Origin: Vicinamibacteria bacterium
Lineage (GTDB): Bacteria > Acidobacteriota > Vicinamibacteria > Vicinamibacterales > UBA8438
Length of the DNA stretch: 57,304 nt
Assembly (NCBI GenBank): GCA_022820675.1
Contig: JAJEFC010000289.1
Span: 1-57,304 of the forward strand
Direction of reading: 5' to 3'
Positions 1-7,281 of the stretch are shown here, piece by piece; the first letter of the stretch is position 1, and the number at the start of each line of letters is the position of its first letter. The translations under genes were made by a program, and so were the position numbers. The notes below the pieces were generated by a model, which had not been told where the DNA came from, ran no database searches, and saw only the letters and a list, made by a program, of their open reading frames with translations.

Positions 1-182
1 GGCGGCGGCCCGAGAGAGGCGGACCGAGCCCTCACCGAACGCTGTCACCCCTCAAAACGCACTGACGAGGGAGTGTCCACGGGCATAAACCCTTATGAAT
101 GAGTGAGATAGCAACCTACGGAAAAGAGCCGCACCCTTCCCCGATTCAGCAGCGTCGGGGGCCTCGATTTCTCGCCGAGCGT

Positions 183-258
183 CCCGCTGCTGGCGTTCGC
201 CAACAGCGGGCTCGACCGACGATTGCCTCTCCGATGGCTCGCAATGACGGCATGCCCG
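183..258. repeat. REP-like palindromic repeat in gene-free left end
   Basis: Positions 183-210 form a strong imperfect hairpin (CCCGCTG and TGGC arms, GTTC loop, GCCA and CAGCGGG arms, one C/A mismatch). It is followed by a segment around 224-250 containing ctcgcaatgacgg, a string often seen in dispersed extragenic repeats of high-GC bacteria. The whole stretch 1-375 shows no open frame with credible protein character or ribosome binding site. Family membership is inferred; no second copy was found by eye in this window. Confidence 0.4.
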
Positions 259-375
259 GTTGGCAGGCGGTCGGAGGTCCCGGAGTCCAGGGCGCGGCTC
301 CGCGGCTGTCAGGTCGAGCCCGGGGCCGAGCTTCGCCATCGGCTGGCTTGCCGGGTTGGACGAACGCGGCCATTC

Positions 376-765
376 TCAGGGGCAATAGACCCACTCAATT
401 TGACGCTTCGCCGGGTTGTTGCAGTGCGCCTTGACATGCGTCATCGCTCTTTCAAGGTGACATTGCTCCACCCAGTCGGAGAAGTCGGCATACGCGTGGA
501 AGGCCGCCAACGCGCCCGCGTAGAATCCGACGCGCCTGACCCGTTCACCATCTTCAGCCCAACGGTCGGCCCCATCGTCACCACCGAGACGATTCTTGAA
601 CGACTGCAGCATCGCCTGCTTCAAGCCGTGGAACGCGTCGGGCCGAATCAGCAAGTCAGATTGATGACCTCCGTGAAACGAGTGCACTCCCTGGATGAAC
701 GACGCCTCGCATTGAACGAGGGCCCTTTCCACTACGTCGGTTGCGTCGCCTGCGGTCGCCATCAT
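376..765 (-). CDS. small hypothetical protein (129 aa)
   Basis: I do not recognise this protein. The start at 765 is chosen because GGGAGGAG lies a few bases upstream of a double ATG; the frame continues further upstream but without a better site. The product is soluble, with no signal peptide or membrane segment, and is rich in His, Trp and Phe (for example FHGGHQSD, FYAGALAAFHAYADF, DWVEQCHLERAMTHVKAHC). It looks mostly alpha-helical. It lies 113 bases downstream of the kinase stop on the same strand, so it may be the last gene of the sigma factor/kinase transcript. Two C-terminal Cys residues and several His could bind a metal, but this is speculation. Confidence 0.6.
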   Translation of the reverse strand: MMATAGDATDVVERALVQCEASFIQGVHSFHGGHQSDLLIRPDAFHGLKQAMLQSFKNRLGGDDGADRWAEDGERVRRVGFYAGALAAFHAYADFSDWVEQCHLERAMTHVKAHCNNPAKRQIEWVYCP

Positions 766-878
766 CGACTCCTCCCTGGAAAGCAAAGGTGCTCGCGCCG
801 GCGCTGTGCGTCGAACGGTGAGGCATCTGCCGGCTATGGAATCAAAACGTCGGGAGTCACCAAACCGAACACGTCGGT

Positions 879-3497
879 TCAGAGGCCGCGCAACGCGTCG
901 GCGAATGTCCGGGCGCTTGCAGGACGCGCTGGCGCGGCGGCGGTCAGGACCGAGGCTGCGAACGAGTGCGCGCGCCGTCTTGCCGCCTCCGCACCGGCAG
1001 GGAGCGGTTGGAGAATCCGCTGACGGCGAATCCGGTCCGCCAGCTCCTCCGCGCTGTGGCCGGCGAAGGGCCGCGAACCGGTGAGCATCTCGAAGAGCAC
1101 CACGCACAACGCCCAGACGTCGTCCCCGCCGCCGGCCGGGGCTCCGCGGAGCACCTCTGGCGACAGGTATGGCAGGGTGCCGCCGGCCGCCGGCCGATCA
1201 CCTTCGTCCGCGGGACGAGTCAGGCCGAAATCGAGCAGCTTCACCGCCCCGTTCGACGCGAATCCAATGTTGCTCGGCTTCACGTCGCCGTGCACGTATC
1301 CGGCGTCGTGCAATGCTGCAAGCGCCTCCGCCACGGTGGTGGCGACGCCCACCGCCTGCACGGTGGGCACGGGCCCTTGCTCGAGCCGGGTCACGAGCGT
1401 GCCGCCGGCCAGGTACTCCACGACGAGCAGTGGGCGGCCGCGCCAGGTCTCGACGCCGTGAATCTGGGCGATTGCCGGATGCGCCATCGCGGCCATGGCG
1501 CGGCCCTCCTGCCGCAGCCGCACCAATCCCTCGACGGCGGCGGAAGGCAGCGTCTTGACGGCGACGTGGCGATGGAGAGCGGCGTCCTGCGCAAGATAGA
1601 CGACGCCCATCCCGCCAGCCCCCAAGCGGCGCTCCAGGCGGAACTTGCCGGCCAGCACCGAGGGAGCCAAGGCCGGGGCGTAGTCGGCGCCGCAACCGCA
1701 CGCCGCCCCCTGCCGACCGCTCCCCTCCCCCGGTTCCCCCGCCGCGACGACTCCGCACAGCGGACATTCTCGCGCGGGGGGGACGTCCAGTTCGGATCGG
1801 GAGGGCAGCGCCGATCGCAAGCGGGCCACCGCCAGGCCCGCGGTCACCCCCAGGGTGCGGAGGAACTCGAGCTCGACGGGATTGAACCGTCGATCGTCGA
1901 ACCGCCGGCCGACCACCAGGACGCCGTCGAGCTCGGTTCCGGGACCGGGGACCGGAGCCACGGCTGCCGCCTCCGCAGCGACGAGCCACCCTGCGTCGGA
2001 GGCCGGCAATAGACGAAAGACGGCCGCCGGGTCGTCTGGATCGACGAGGACTGGCTCGCGGGCCGACTCCAGCACGAACGCGACCGCCGAGGCGCGGGGC
2101 AGGGGCGGCGCGGCGGCGGTGGGGGCCGTGCCGAGGCCGGTGTAGACGTCGGCGGCTTCGTCGAGGGTCATCAACGTCGCCCGCGCGCCGCAGCCGCGGC
2201 GTATCGTCTCGGCGACTACTTCGGCCACTCGCGAAACGGAGATAGCCTGCATGAGCTCCGATCCCGCTGCACCCAGGAGACATCCGTGGTCCTCGGCCTC
2301 CGGGAATACCCAGGCATCCAGACGCACAAGCAGGCGACGACGAAAGAACGCCGCCAACGCCGCCGCGCCGAGGGCCGCAACGCTCAGCCGAGCCGCCGGG
2401 GTGGCCATGACGGCTTCGACCGTGCGATCGGGCTGGACGAAGAACGCCCATACGAGGGCTGCCACCGGTGCGGCTGTCGCCGCAGCAAGCAGGCGCCGCG
2501 TGAGCAAGCGCCGGTACGATGCGCGCACCACCGTCCGTACGTCGAGCGCACGCCGGGCAAGCACCGCCCAGGTGATCGAGAACGGCATCGAGAGAAGGAA
2601 CGTGTACACGACGACGGCGAGGAAGGCCCGGTGGTCATCGCCGAACCGGCGCGCGGCGGGCCAAAGCGTCTCGATGATGATGTCCAGGACCAGTGGGGTG
2701 ACGCCTGTCAAGATCCCCCCGATCAACAGCCGCGCGCGCATCGATTCCTCGCCGTGTGCATCGCGTTCACGCCAAGCCACTGCCGCCAGGGCCGGCAGGG
2801 CGAGAAGCGCGAGCAACATCCAGTAGATGGGGATGTCGGCCCCACGGCTGAGCAATGGCAGCCATTCGAGCACCGGAGGCAGGTTGGCGATGCAGAGCCC
2901 GGCCCCTACCGTGGCGCTGAGGGGAACCGCCAGGCGGGCCAGGTCATCGAGTCGGGTGCGTCGAGCCGCCCGCGGGAATTCCCGCGCGAACGCCCACAGC
3001 AACGCCGGCAGGAAGGCCTCAGGGAGAATCCACCCGATGCCGGTGAACGACGCCCAGAACGACGACGCGACCACCAGGAAGACCGCGCCCATCAGCCGCG
3101 CCCGATGATCGAGACGACCCCCGATCAGCAGCAGGACCGCGCAGAGCAGGAAGCTGACGAGCGACAGCAGGCGCGGCACCGCGAACGGTTCGCCGATCGC
3201 CCGGTCCCAGGACCACGCGATCGTGACCAGGGCAGCCGCGACGTGCAGCGCCGCCACCGCCACCAGCGTTCCGAACGCGAGACGTACGAACGCAGTACCG
3301 ACAGGGTCACCGGCGGTGGCGCGGGCTCGGTCCCGACTCCCCGGTCCGGCGCGGGCGAACATCCGTGACAGCGCGCGCAGGTTGTCGAGCACCCGGCGCT
3401 GATCGAACCGCGCCGCACGGCGCGCACGGTCCCAGTCCACGCCTTCGCTCGACGCCACGGCGTCCGCGACGTCGAGCAGGACGCGGTCATCAGCCAT
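879..3497 (-). CDS. membrane Ser/Thr protein kinase with GAF-like and Zn-ribbon regions
   Basis: About 872 aa. The N-terminal 400 residues hold several hydrophobic segments (about seven helices). Next come a GAF-like region (about 415-555), a small Cys cluster (CPLC near 579 and CGC near 600, probably a zinc ribbon) and a C-terminal protein kinase domain. Kinase motifs visible are the glycine loop GAGGMGVVYLA near 626, VAVK near 647, HGDVKPSN near 735 (Gly replaces the Arg of HRD) and DFG near 754. The start at 3497 overlaps the sigma-factor stop by 8 bases, implying translational coupling; an in-frame ATG at 3527 is possible. The kinase probably senses a signal at the membrane or through GAF and acts with the co-encoded sigma factor. 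The GAF assignment is by pattern only. Confidence 0.88.
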   Translation of the reverse strand: MADDRVLLDVADAVASSEGVDWDRARRAARFDQRRVLDNLRALSRMFARAGPGSRDRARATAGDPVGTAFVRLAFGTLVAVAALHVAAALVTIAWSWDRAIGEPFAVPRLLSLVSFLLCAVLLLIGGRLDHRARLMGAVFLVVASSFWASFTGIGWILPEAFLPALLWAFAREFPRAARRTRLDDLARLAVPLSATVGAGLCIANLPPVLEWLPLLSRGADIPIYWMLLALLALPALAAVAWRERDAHGEESMRARLLIGGILTGVTPLVLDIIIETLWPAARRFGDDHRAFLAVVVYTFLLSMPFSITWAVLARRALDVRTVVRASYRRLLTRRLLAAATAAPVAALVWAFFVQPDRTVEAVMATPAARLSVAALGAAALAAFFRRRLLVRLDAWVFPEAEDHGCLLGAAGSELMQAISVSRVAEVVAETIRRGCGARATLMTLDEAADVYTGLGTAPTAAAPPLPRASAVAFVLESAREPVLVDPDDPAAVFRLLPASDAGWLVAAEAAAVAPVPGPGTELDGVLVVGRRFDDRRFNPVELEFLRTLGVTAGLAVARLRSALPSRSELDVPPARECPLCGVVAAGEPGEGSGRQGAACGCGADYAPALAPSVLAGKFRLERRLGAGGMGVVYLAQDAALHRHVAVKTLPSAAVEGLVRLRQEGRAMAAMAHPAIAQIHGVETWRGRPLLVVEYLAGGTLVTRLEQGPVPTVQAVGVATTVAEALAALHDAGYVHGDVKPSNIGFASNGAVKLLDFGLTRPADEGDRPAAGGTLPYLSPEVLRGAPAGGGDDVWALCVVLFEMLTGSRPFAGHSAEELADRIRRQRILQPLPAGAEAARRRAHSFAASVLTAAAPARPASARTFADALRGL

Positions 3498-4251
3498 TGG
3501 GCTTCCCGCGGCTTGGCGCATCGTCATCGCCCATTTCGCTCGCGAGCCGCACCAGCGCCCGCTTGAGCGCCATTCGCGCCGCGTCCGGGCTGGCCCTGCC
3601 GTCTATGTGCGCGAGCTGCGTGAAGGAATAGCCCAGCTCCGCGCGCCCGACGATCAGTCGCCGCTCACGCGGCGTCAGGCGCTTCAGCGCCGACAGATAA
3701 CGCGACCAGGTCTGCTCATCGATGGCGTGATCGAGTGGGGAGCGCTCGCCGCCCGGCAGTTGGATGTCGACATCCAGGTTGTGCACGGCCGGACGCCGCG
3801 CGACCCGCCGCAGCTCGTCCCGAATGCGGTTCTCGACGGCCTGCCGGAGATAGGCCCGAAGCGCGCCCTCCCCCTTGGGCTCGAAGGCGGTGATCCGGGT
3901 GAAGGCGTGGAGCAGCGTGTCCTGGACGAGGTCGCTGGTATCGACGACGCCACGCGCCCATCGCGGCAGCCGTCCTCGAGTCCAACGGCGCAGACGGGGC
4001 AGGAAGCGTGCGAAGAGCTCGTCGACCGCCGAACGATCGCCCCGGACCGCTCGCTCCAGAAGGCGGGCCGATGACGGCGGCTGGCAAGAGTCGAGCTTCG
4101 AGGGATCGCTGCTAGCCAACGCTTGTTCGAGGTGGACGAAACGTCGTTCCAACTGCAGCAGAAACCAACCGTTGGCGGCTGCGCGAGTGGCCACGATCGC
4201 CGGGGGTCCCTGGCGGCGGCGCCGGTGCCCCCGGGACCGTGACGAGGACAC
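3490..4251 (-). CDS. ECF-type RNA polymerase sigma factor
   Basis: 253 aa as drawn. Sigma region 2 begins near LLERAVRGDRSAVDELFARFLPR and includes DTSDLVQDTLLHAF; region 4 contains LTPRERRLIVGRAELGYSFTQLA, a helix-turn-helix. The type resembles ECF factors found beside membrane kinases in Acidobacteriota and Planctomycetes. The first 45-60 residues are Arg-rich and unlike the family, so the true start may be an internal GTG or TTG codon; I kept the ATG at 4251 because no internal site has a clear ribosome binding site. It overlaps the kinase gene by 8 bases. No anti-sigma factor is nearby, which suggests that phosphorylation by the kinase may control activity (inference). Confidence 0.85.
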   Translation of the reverse strand: MSSSRSRGHRRRRQGPPAIVATRAAANGWFLLQLERRFVHLEQALASSDPSKLDSCQPPSSARLLERAVRGDRSAVDELFARFLPRLRRWTRGRLPRWARGVVDTSDLVQDTLLHAFTRITAFEPKGEGALRAYLRQAVENRIRDELRRVARRPAVHNLDVDIQLPGGERSPLDHAIDEQTWSRYLSALKRLTPRERRLIVGRAELGYSFTQLAHIDGRASPDAARMALKRALVRLASEMGDDDAPSRGKPNG

Positions 4252-4409
4252 CGCCTCCCGCCAGCACGGCCGCGAGAACCTCGACGTTCATGTTCTCGGC
4301 CTACCTTCACGGGCGAGTTGCCCCGCATTCGCTCCGATCCCGGGCGAGGTCCGACGGGCCCGTGGCCGGCCGCCGGTGCGGGCTGCGGCCACGGGTACCC
4401 CGCAACGGC

Positions 4410-5213
4410 TCAGTAAGCGTCGTAGCCCTCGGTCAGCTCGATGTAGGTGCCCGCCGGGTCCGTGAGAAAGGCGATCTTCAACTGGATGCTGTCGATCTCG
4501 CGGTACTCGACGTCGAACTCGATGCCCATCTCTGCGAGCTTCTCGCAGAACGCCTCGAGGTCGTCCACCTCGAAGCCGATGTGGTCGAGGGCGCGCCCGC
4601 GCGTGCCGACCGGCTCGTCGACGCTGCCGGCCCCGAAGCTCATGTTCATGCCGGGCACGTCGGTCGTCGTCTGAATGCGGCCGCGCGGCCGGATGCGCAG
4701 GCCGAAGACGTCCGTGTACCAGTCGAGCAGCTCCTCGTACTCGGGCGTGAAGAAGTGGATGTGGTAGCCGGCGATGGGGACGTGCAGCGACGGGTCCTCC
4801 TGCAGCTCGACCCAGACGCCGTCCGGGGCCATGACGTAGGCGTTCGGCATCCCCTCCGAGCCGATGAACTCGGGGCCGACCTCCATGCCGGCGTCGCGCC
4901 ACCGCTGCACGAACTCGGTGGTGTTGCGCACCTTGAACCCGAAGTGGTCGAGCACCGAGCCCTGCATGGGCCCGGTCGGCTCGCGCTCGGTCAGCGCGAT
5001 CAGGAAGTTGGGCAGCCGGACGGCGGTCAGCGGGCCCTTCTCGACGACCTCGCCGCCGAACCACTCGACCCACAGCTTCTTGTGGACCTCGATGTCGCTG
5101 ACGTTCAGGTGCACGTGCCCGTAGGTAATCCCGGCCTCGTTGGGCACAGCGAGCTGGGCCTGGGCCGGCGCGACGAGGGCCAGCACGGCGACGACGGTCA
5201 TCAGCCACTTCAT
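4410..5213 (-). CDS. exported VOC (glyoxalase/dioxygenase fold) protein
   Basis: 267 aa with an N-terminal signal peptide (MKWLMTVVAVLALVAPAQAQ, likely cleaved after AQA). Two beta-alpha-beta-beta-beta modules follow: the first starts at ITYGHVHLNVSDIE with HFGFKV, the second at IAGYHIHFFT with DHIGFEVDDLEAFC, and a C-terminal ELTEGYDAY carries the usual final Glu. This matches the vicinal oxygen chelate superfamily, in which His and Glu residues bind a divalent metal. The substrate cannot be told. Export of a VOC protein is less common than cytosolic location. It stands alone between the sigma-factor operon, 158 bases downstream, and a divergent NHL gene. Confidence 0.85.
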   Translation of the reverse strand: MKWLMTVVAVLALVAPAQAQLAVPNEAGITYGHVHLNVSDIEVHKKLWVEWFGGEVVEKGPLTAVRLPNFLIALTEREPTGPMQGSVLDHFGFKVRNTTEFVQRWRDAGMEVGPEFIGSEGMPNAYVMAPDGVWVELQEDPSLHVPIAGYHIHFFTPEYEELLDWYTDVFGLRIRPRGRIQTTTDVPGMNMSFGAGSVDEPVGTRGRALDHIGFEVDDLEAFCEKLAEMGIEFDVEYREIDSIQLKIAFLTDPAGTYIELTEGYDAY

Positions 5214-5418
5214 TCTGCGTTCCTCCTCAGCGGCATCGGCCGCTGTCCCGGGTCTCGTGGTTCGGTCGCGGCGTCACCGATTGCCGGGGTCGGCCGGCCC
5301 GCCGGTCGTCCCCTTGCGGCCCGCTTGCCGCCCGTCCGACCCTCGAAGCGTCGGCGCCGTTCTGCAGAAGGTCGGCGCGGTCATGCGCCGCGGACGCCTG
5401 ACGGCGCGTCGGTCTGGA

Positions 5419-5424
5419 ATTGTA
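5419..5424 (-). promoter_or_regulatory. candidate -10 element for the VOC gene
   Basis: The minus strand reads TACAAT (5 of 6 to consensus) within the 323-base divergent space 5214-5536, about 200 bases ahead of the VOC start. No good -35 lies 17-18 bases upstream. The remainder of this divergent region holds no gene. Confidence 0.3.
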
Positions 5425-5523
5425 GTGCATCGCCGCCGCTCGGTCGCCCGACGCCGGGCGACCGAGCGGGCGACCCGGCCGTCGTCCGCGTCGGCCGAGT
5501 CCCCCGGCGCGGCGTCGTGATGC

Positions 5524-5529
5524 TATCGT
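5524..5529 (+). promoter_or_regulatory. candidate -10 element adjacent to start codon (leaderless)
   Basis: TATCGT ends 7 bases before the ATG at 5537, so transcription would begin at about the A of the start codon. There is no Shine-Dalgarno sequence, which agrees with a leaderless mRNA. Confidence 0.35.
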
Positions 5530-5536
5530 AGGCGGC

Positions 5537-6652
5537 ATGATGAATCGACTGCACCGGATCGCTGTTTCGGGCGTGCTCGTGTCGCTCGCGCTGGCCGCCG
5601 GCGCCGCGGGCCCCGTACAGGCGCAGCCGGCCCAGGCCGGGGAGGATGTCCCGCAGTTCCGCATCGACCCGTTCTGGGCACGCGAGCTGCCCGACAACTG
5701 GATGCTCGGGCAGGTCTCGGGCATCGACGTCGACGCCGACGACCACGTCTGGGTCCTGCACCGGCCGCGTACCCTCGACGCCCGGCAGCGCGGCGAGGAG
5801 GGCATGTGCTGCGTGCCGGCGCCGCCGGTCATCGAGCTCGACCCCGACGGCAACGTCCTCCGGTCGTGGGGCGGGCCCGGCGACGGCTACGAGTGGCCCG
5901 AGAGCGAGCACGGCATCCATATCGACCACCAGGGTCACGTCTGGGTCGGCGGCAACGCGGCCGGCGACGCCCACATCCTCAAGTTCACCAAGGACGGCGA
6001 GTTCCTCCTGCAGATCGGCCGGGCCGGCCAGAGCGGCGGCAGCAACGACACCGCCAACCTCGGGCGCCCCGCCGGCATCCGGGTGGACCCCGAGACCAAC
6101 GAGGTCTACGTGGCCGACGGCTACGGCAACCGCCGGGTCATCGTCTTCGACGCCGACACCGGCGAGTACCGCCGGCACTGGGGCGCCTACGGCGAGCGCC
6201 CCGACGACGGCCCGCTGCCGGCCTACGACCCCGACGCCGAGCCCATCCGCCACTACCGCAGCCCCGTGCACGACGTCGGCATCGCCCACGACGGGCTCGT
6301 CTACGTCGCCGACCGCACCAACAACCGCCTGCAGGTCTTCGACAAGCAGGGCACGTTCATCCGGGAGGCCTTCGTGCGCCCCGCGACCCTCGGCAGCGGG
6401 TCCGTCTCGGGCGTCACCCTGTCGGAGGACCCCGACCAGCGGTGGCTGTACATCCCGGACGGGACCAACAACGTCATCTGGATCCTCGACCGCGAGACCC
6501 TCGAAGTGCGCGGCCGCTTCGGCCGCCTCGGCAAGATGGCCGGCCAGTTCTACCGCCTGCACAACCTCGCCGTCGACTCGCGCGGCAACCTCTACACCAC
6601 CGAGGTCAACGTCGGCCAGCGCGTGCAGAAGTTCGATCGCCTCGGCGGGTGA
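5537..6652 (+). CDS. exported NHL-repeat beta-propeller protein
   Basis: 371 aa. An N-terminal signal peptide (hydrophobic core VSGVLVSLALAAGAAG, probable cleavage after VQAQ) is followed by repeated propeller strands: GIDVDADDHVWVLHRP, GIHIDHQGHVWVGG, GIRVDPETNEVYVADGYGNRRV, VGIAHDGLVYVADRTNNRLQVFD and LAVDSRGNLYTTEV. The pattern is that of the NHL/6-bladed propeller family, also seen in peptidyl-alpha-hydroxyglycine lyase-like proteins; a catalytic role cannot be assigned. It carries a Cys pair (MCCVP) near residue 95. A related exported propeller is encoded at 20400-21452. It is probably periplasmic or extracytoplasmic and transcribed alone. Confidence 0.85.
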   Translation: MMNRLHRIAVSGVLVSLALAAGAAGPVQAQPAQAGEDVPQFRIDPFWARELPDNWMLGQVSGIDVDADDHVWVLHRPRTLDARQRGEEGMCCVPAPPVIELDPDGNVLRSWGGPGDGYEWPESEHGIHIDHQGHVWVGGNAAGDAHILKFTKDGEFLLQIGRAGQSGGSNDTANLGRPAGIRVDPETNEVYVADGYGNRRVIVFDADTGEYRRHWGAYGERPDDGPLPAYDPDAEPIRHYRSPVHDVGIAHDGLVYVADRTNNRLQVFDKQGTFIREAFVRPATLGSGSVSGVTLSEDPDQRWLYIPDGTNNVIWILDRETLEVRGRFGRLGKMAGQFYRLHNLAVDSRGNLYTTEVNVGQRVQKFDRLGG

Positions 6653-6699
6653 GCCGCTGACCCGGAGATTCTGAAGGGAGACGGTGGGCGGGCGTCCCC

Positions 6700-6969
6700 A
6701 TGCCCGAAATCTCGCGATTCTTCGGGATCATCATCAGGATGTTTGCTGAAGCCGATGCACCGCATCACCGAGCGCACTTTCACGCCTACTACCAGGACGC
6801 GGCCGCCGTCTTCGCCATCGAACCCGTCGAGCTGATTGGCGGGCATCTGCCAAGAACCCAGCAGCGGCTGGTCGAAGCGTGGGCCGAGATTCACCGGGCG
6901 GAGCTCGCAACAGACTGGACACGGTTACAGGCCGGGCAGCCGCCGCTGAAGATCGAACCGCTACGGTAG
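6700..6969 (+). CDS. DUF4160 domain protein
   Basis: 89 aa, cytosolic. The opening MPEISRFFGIIIRMF followed by HHRAHFHAYY is the hallmark of DUF4160, a small family whose conserved His residues resemble a nuclease or metal site but whose function is unproven. Members are usually encoded directly before a DUF2442 protein, as here (10 bases apart). The pairing recalls toxin-antitoxin modules, though I know of no firm demonstration for this arrangement. The sequence retains the family features and appears intact. Confidence 0.85.
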   Translation: MPEISRFFGIIIRMFAEADAPHHRAHFHAYYQDAAAVFAIEPVELIGGHLPRTQQRLVEAWAEIHRAELATDWTRLQAGQPPLKIEPLR

Positions 6970-6979
6970 CGGGAGCGAC

Positions 6980-7276
6980 ATGCAGCATTCCATTCACCGC
7001 GTTACGGCGTTCGAGATCGTCGAGCCGTTCGTGCTCAGGGTCCGGTTCGACGACGAGACGCAACAGCAAGTCGATCTTCGTCCCGTTCTGCGCGGCGAAC
7101 TCTACGGTCCTCTTCGTGATCCCGCAATGTTCGAACGGGTCGCGATCGATCCCGAGGTACACACCCTGGTATGGCCGAACGGCGCGGACTTCGATCCCGC
7201 CACCCTCCACGATTGGCCCGACGCTGGACCACGGATGGCGGAGATGGCCCGAGGGTGGGCGGAAACGCGCGGCTGA
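6980..7276 (+). CDS. DUF2442 domain protein
   Basis: 98 aa. The sequence has the DUF2442 pattern: an opening beta segment (VTAFEIVEPFVLRVRFDDET), then DLRPVLRGELYGPLRDPAMFERVAID and VWPNGADFDPATLH. It follows the DUF4160 gene by 10 bases and is surely co-transcribed. Related proteins are small, cytosolic and sometimes carry an added helix-turn-helix; this one has none. The role is probably as partner of DUF4160, possibly neutralising it (inference). The gene ends 5 bases before the converging carboxyltransferase gene, leaving no room for a separate terminator. Confidence 0.85.
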   Translation: MQHSIHRVTAFEIVEPFVLRVRFDDETQQQVDLRPVLRGELYGPLRDPAMFERVAIDPEVHTLVWPNGADFDPATLHDWPDAGPRMAEMARGWAETRG

Positions 7277-7281
7277 CCCGC

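Noticed and set aside
1865..1905. tRNA-like 3-prime element (GGGATTGAACCGTCGATC)
   Set aside because: It lies inside the kinase coding region and no cloverleaf can be drawn around it.
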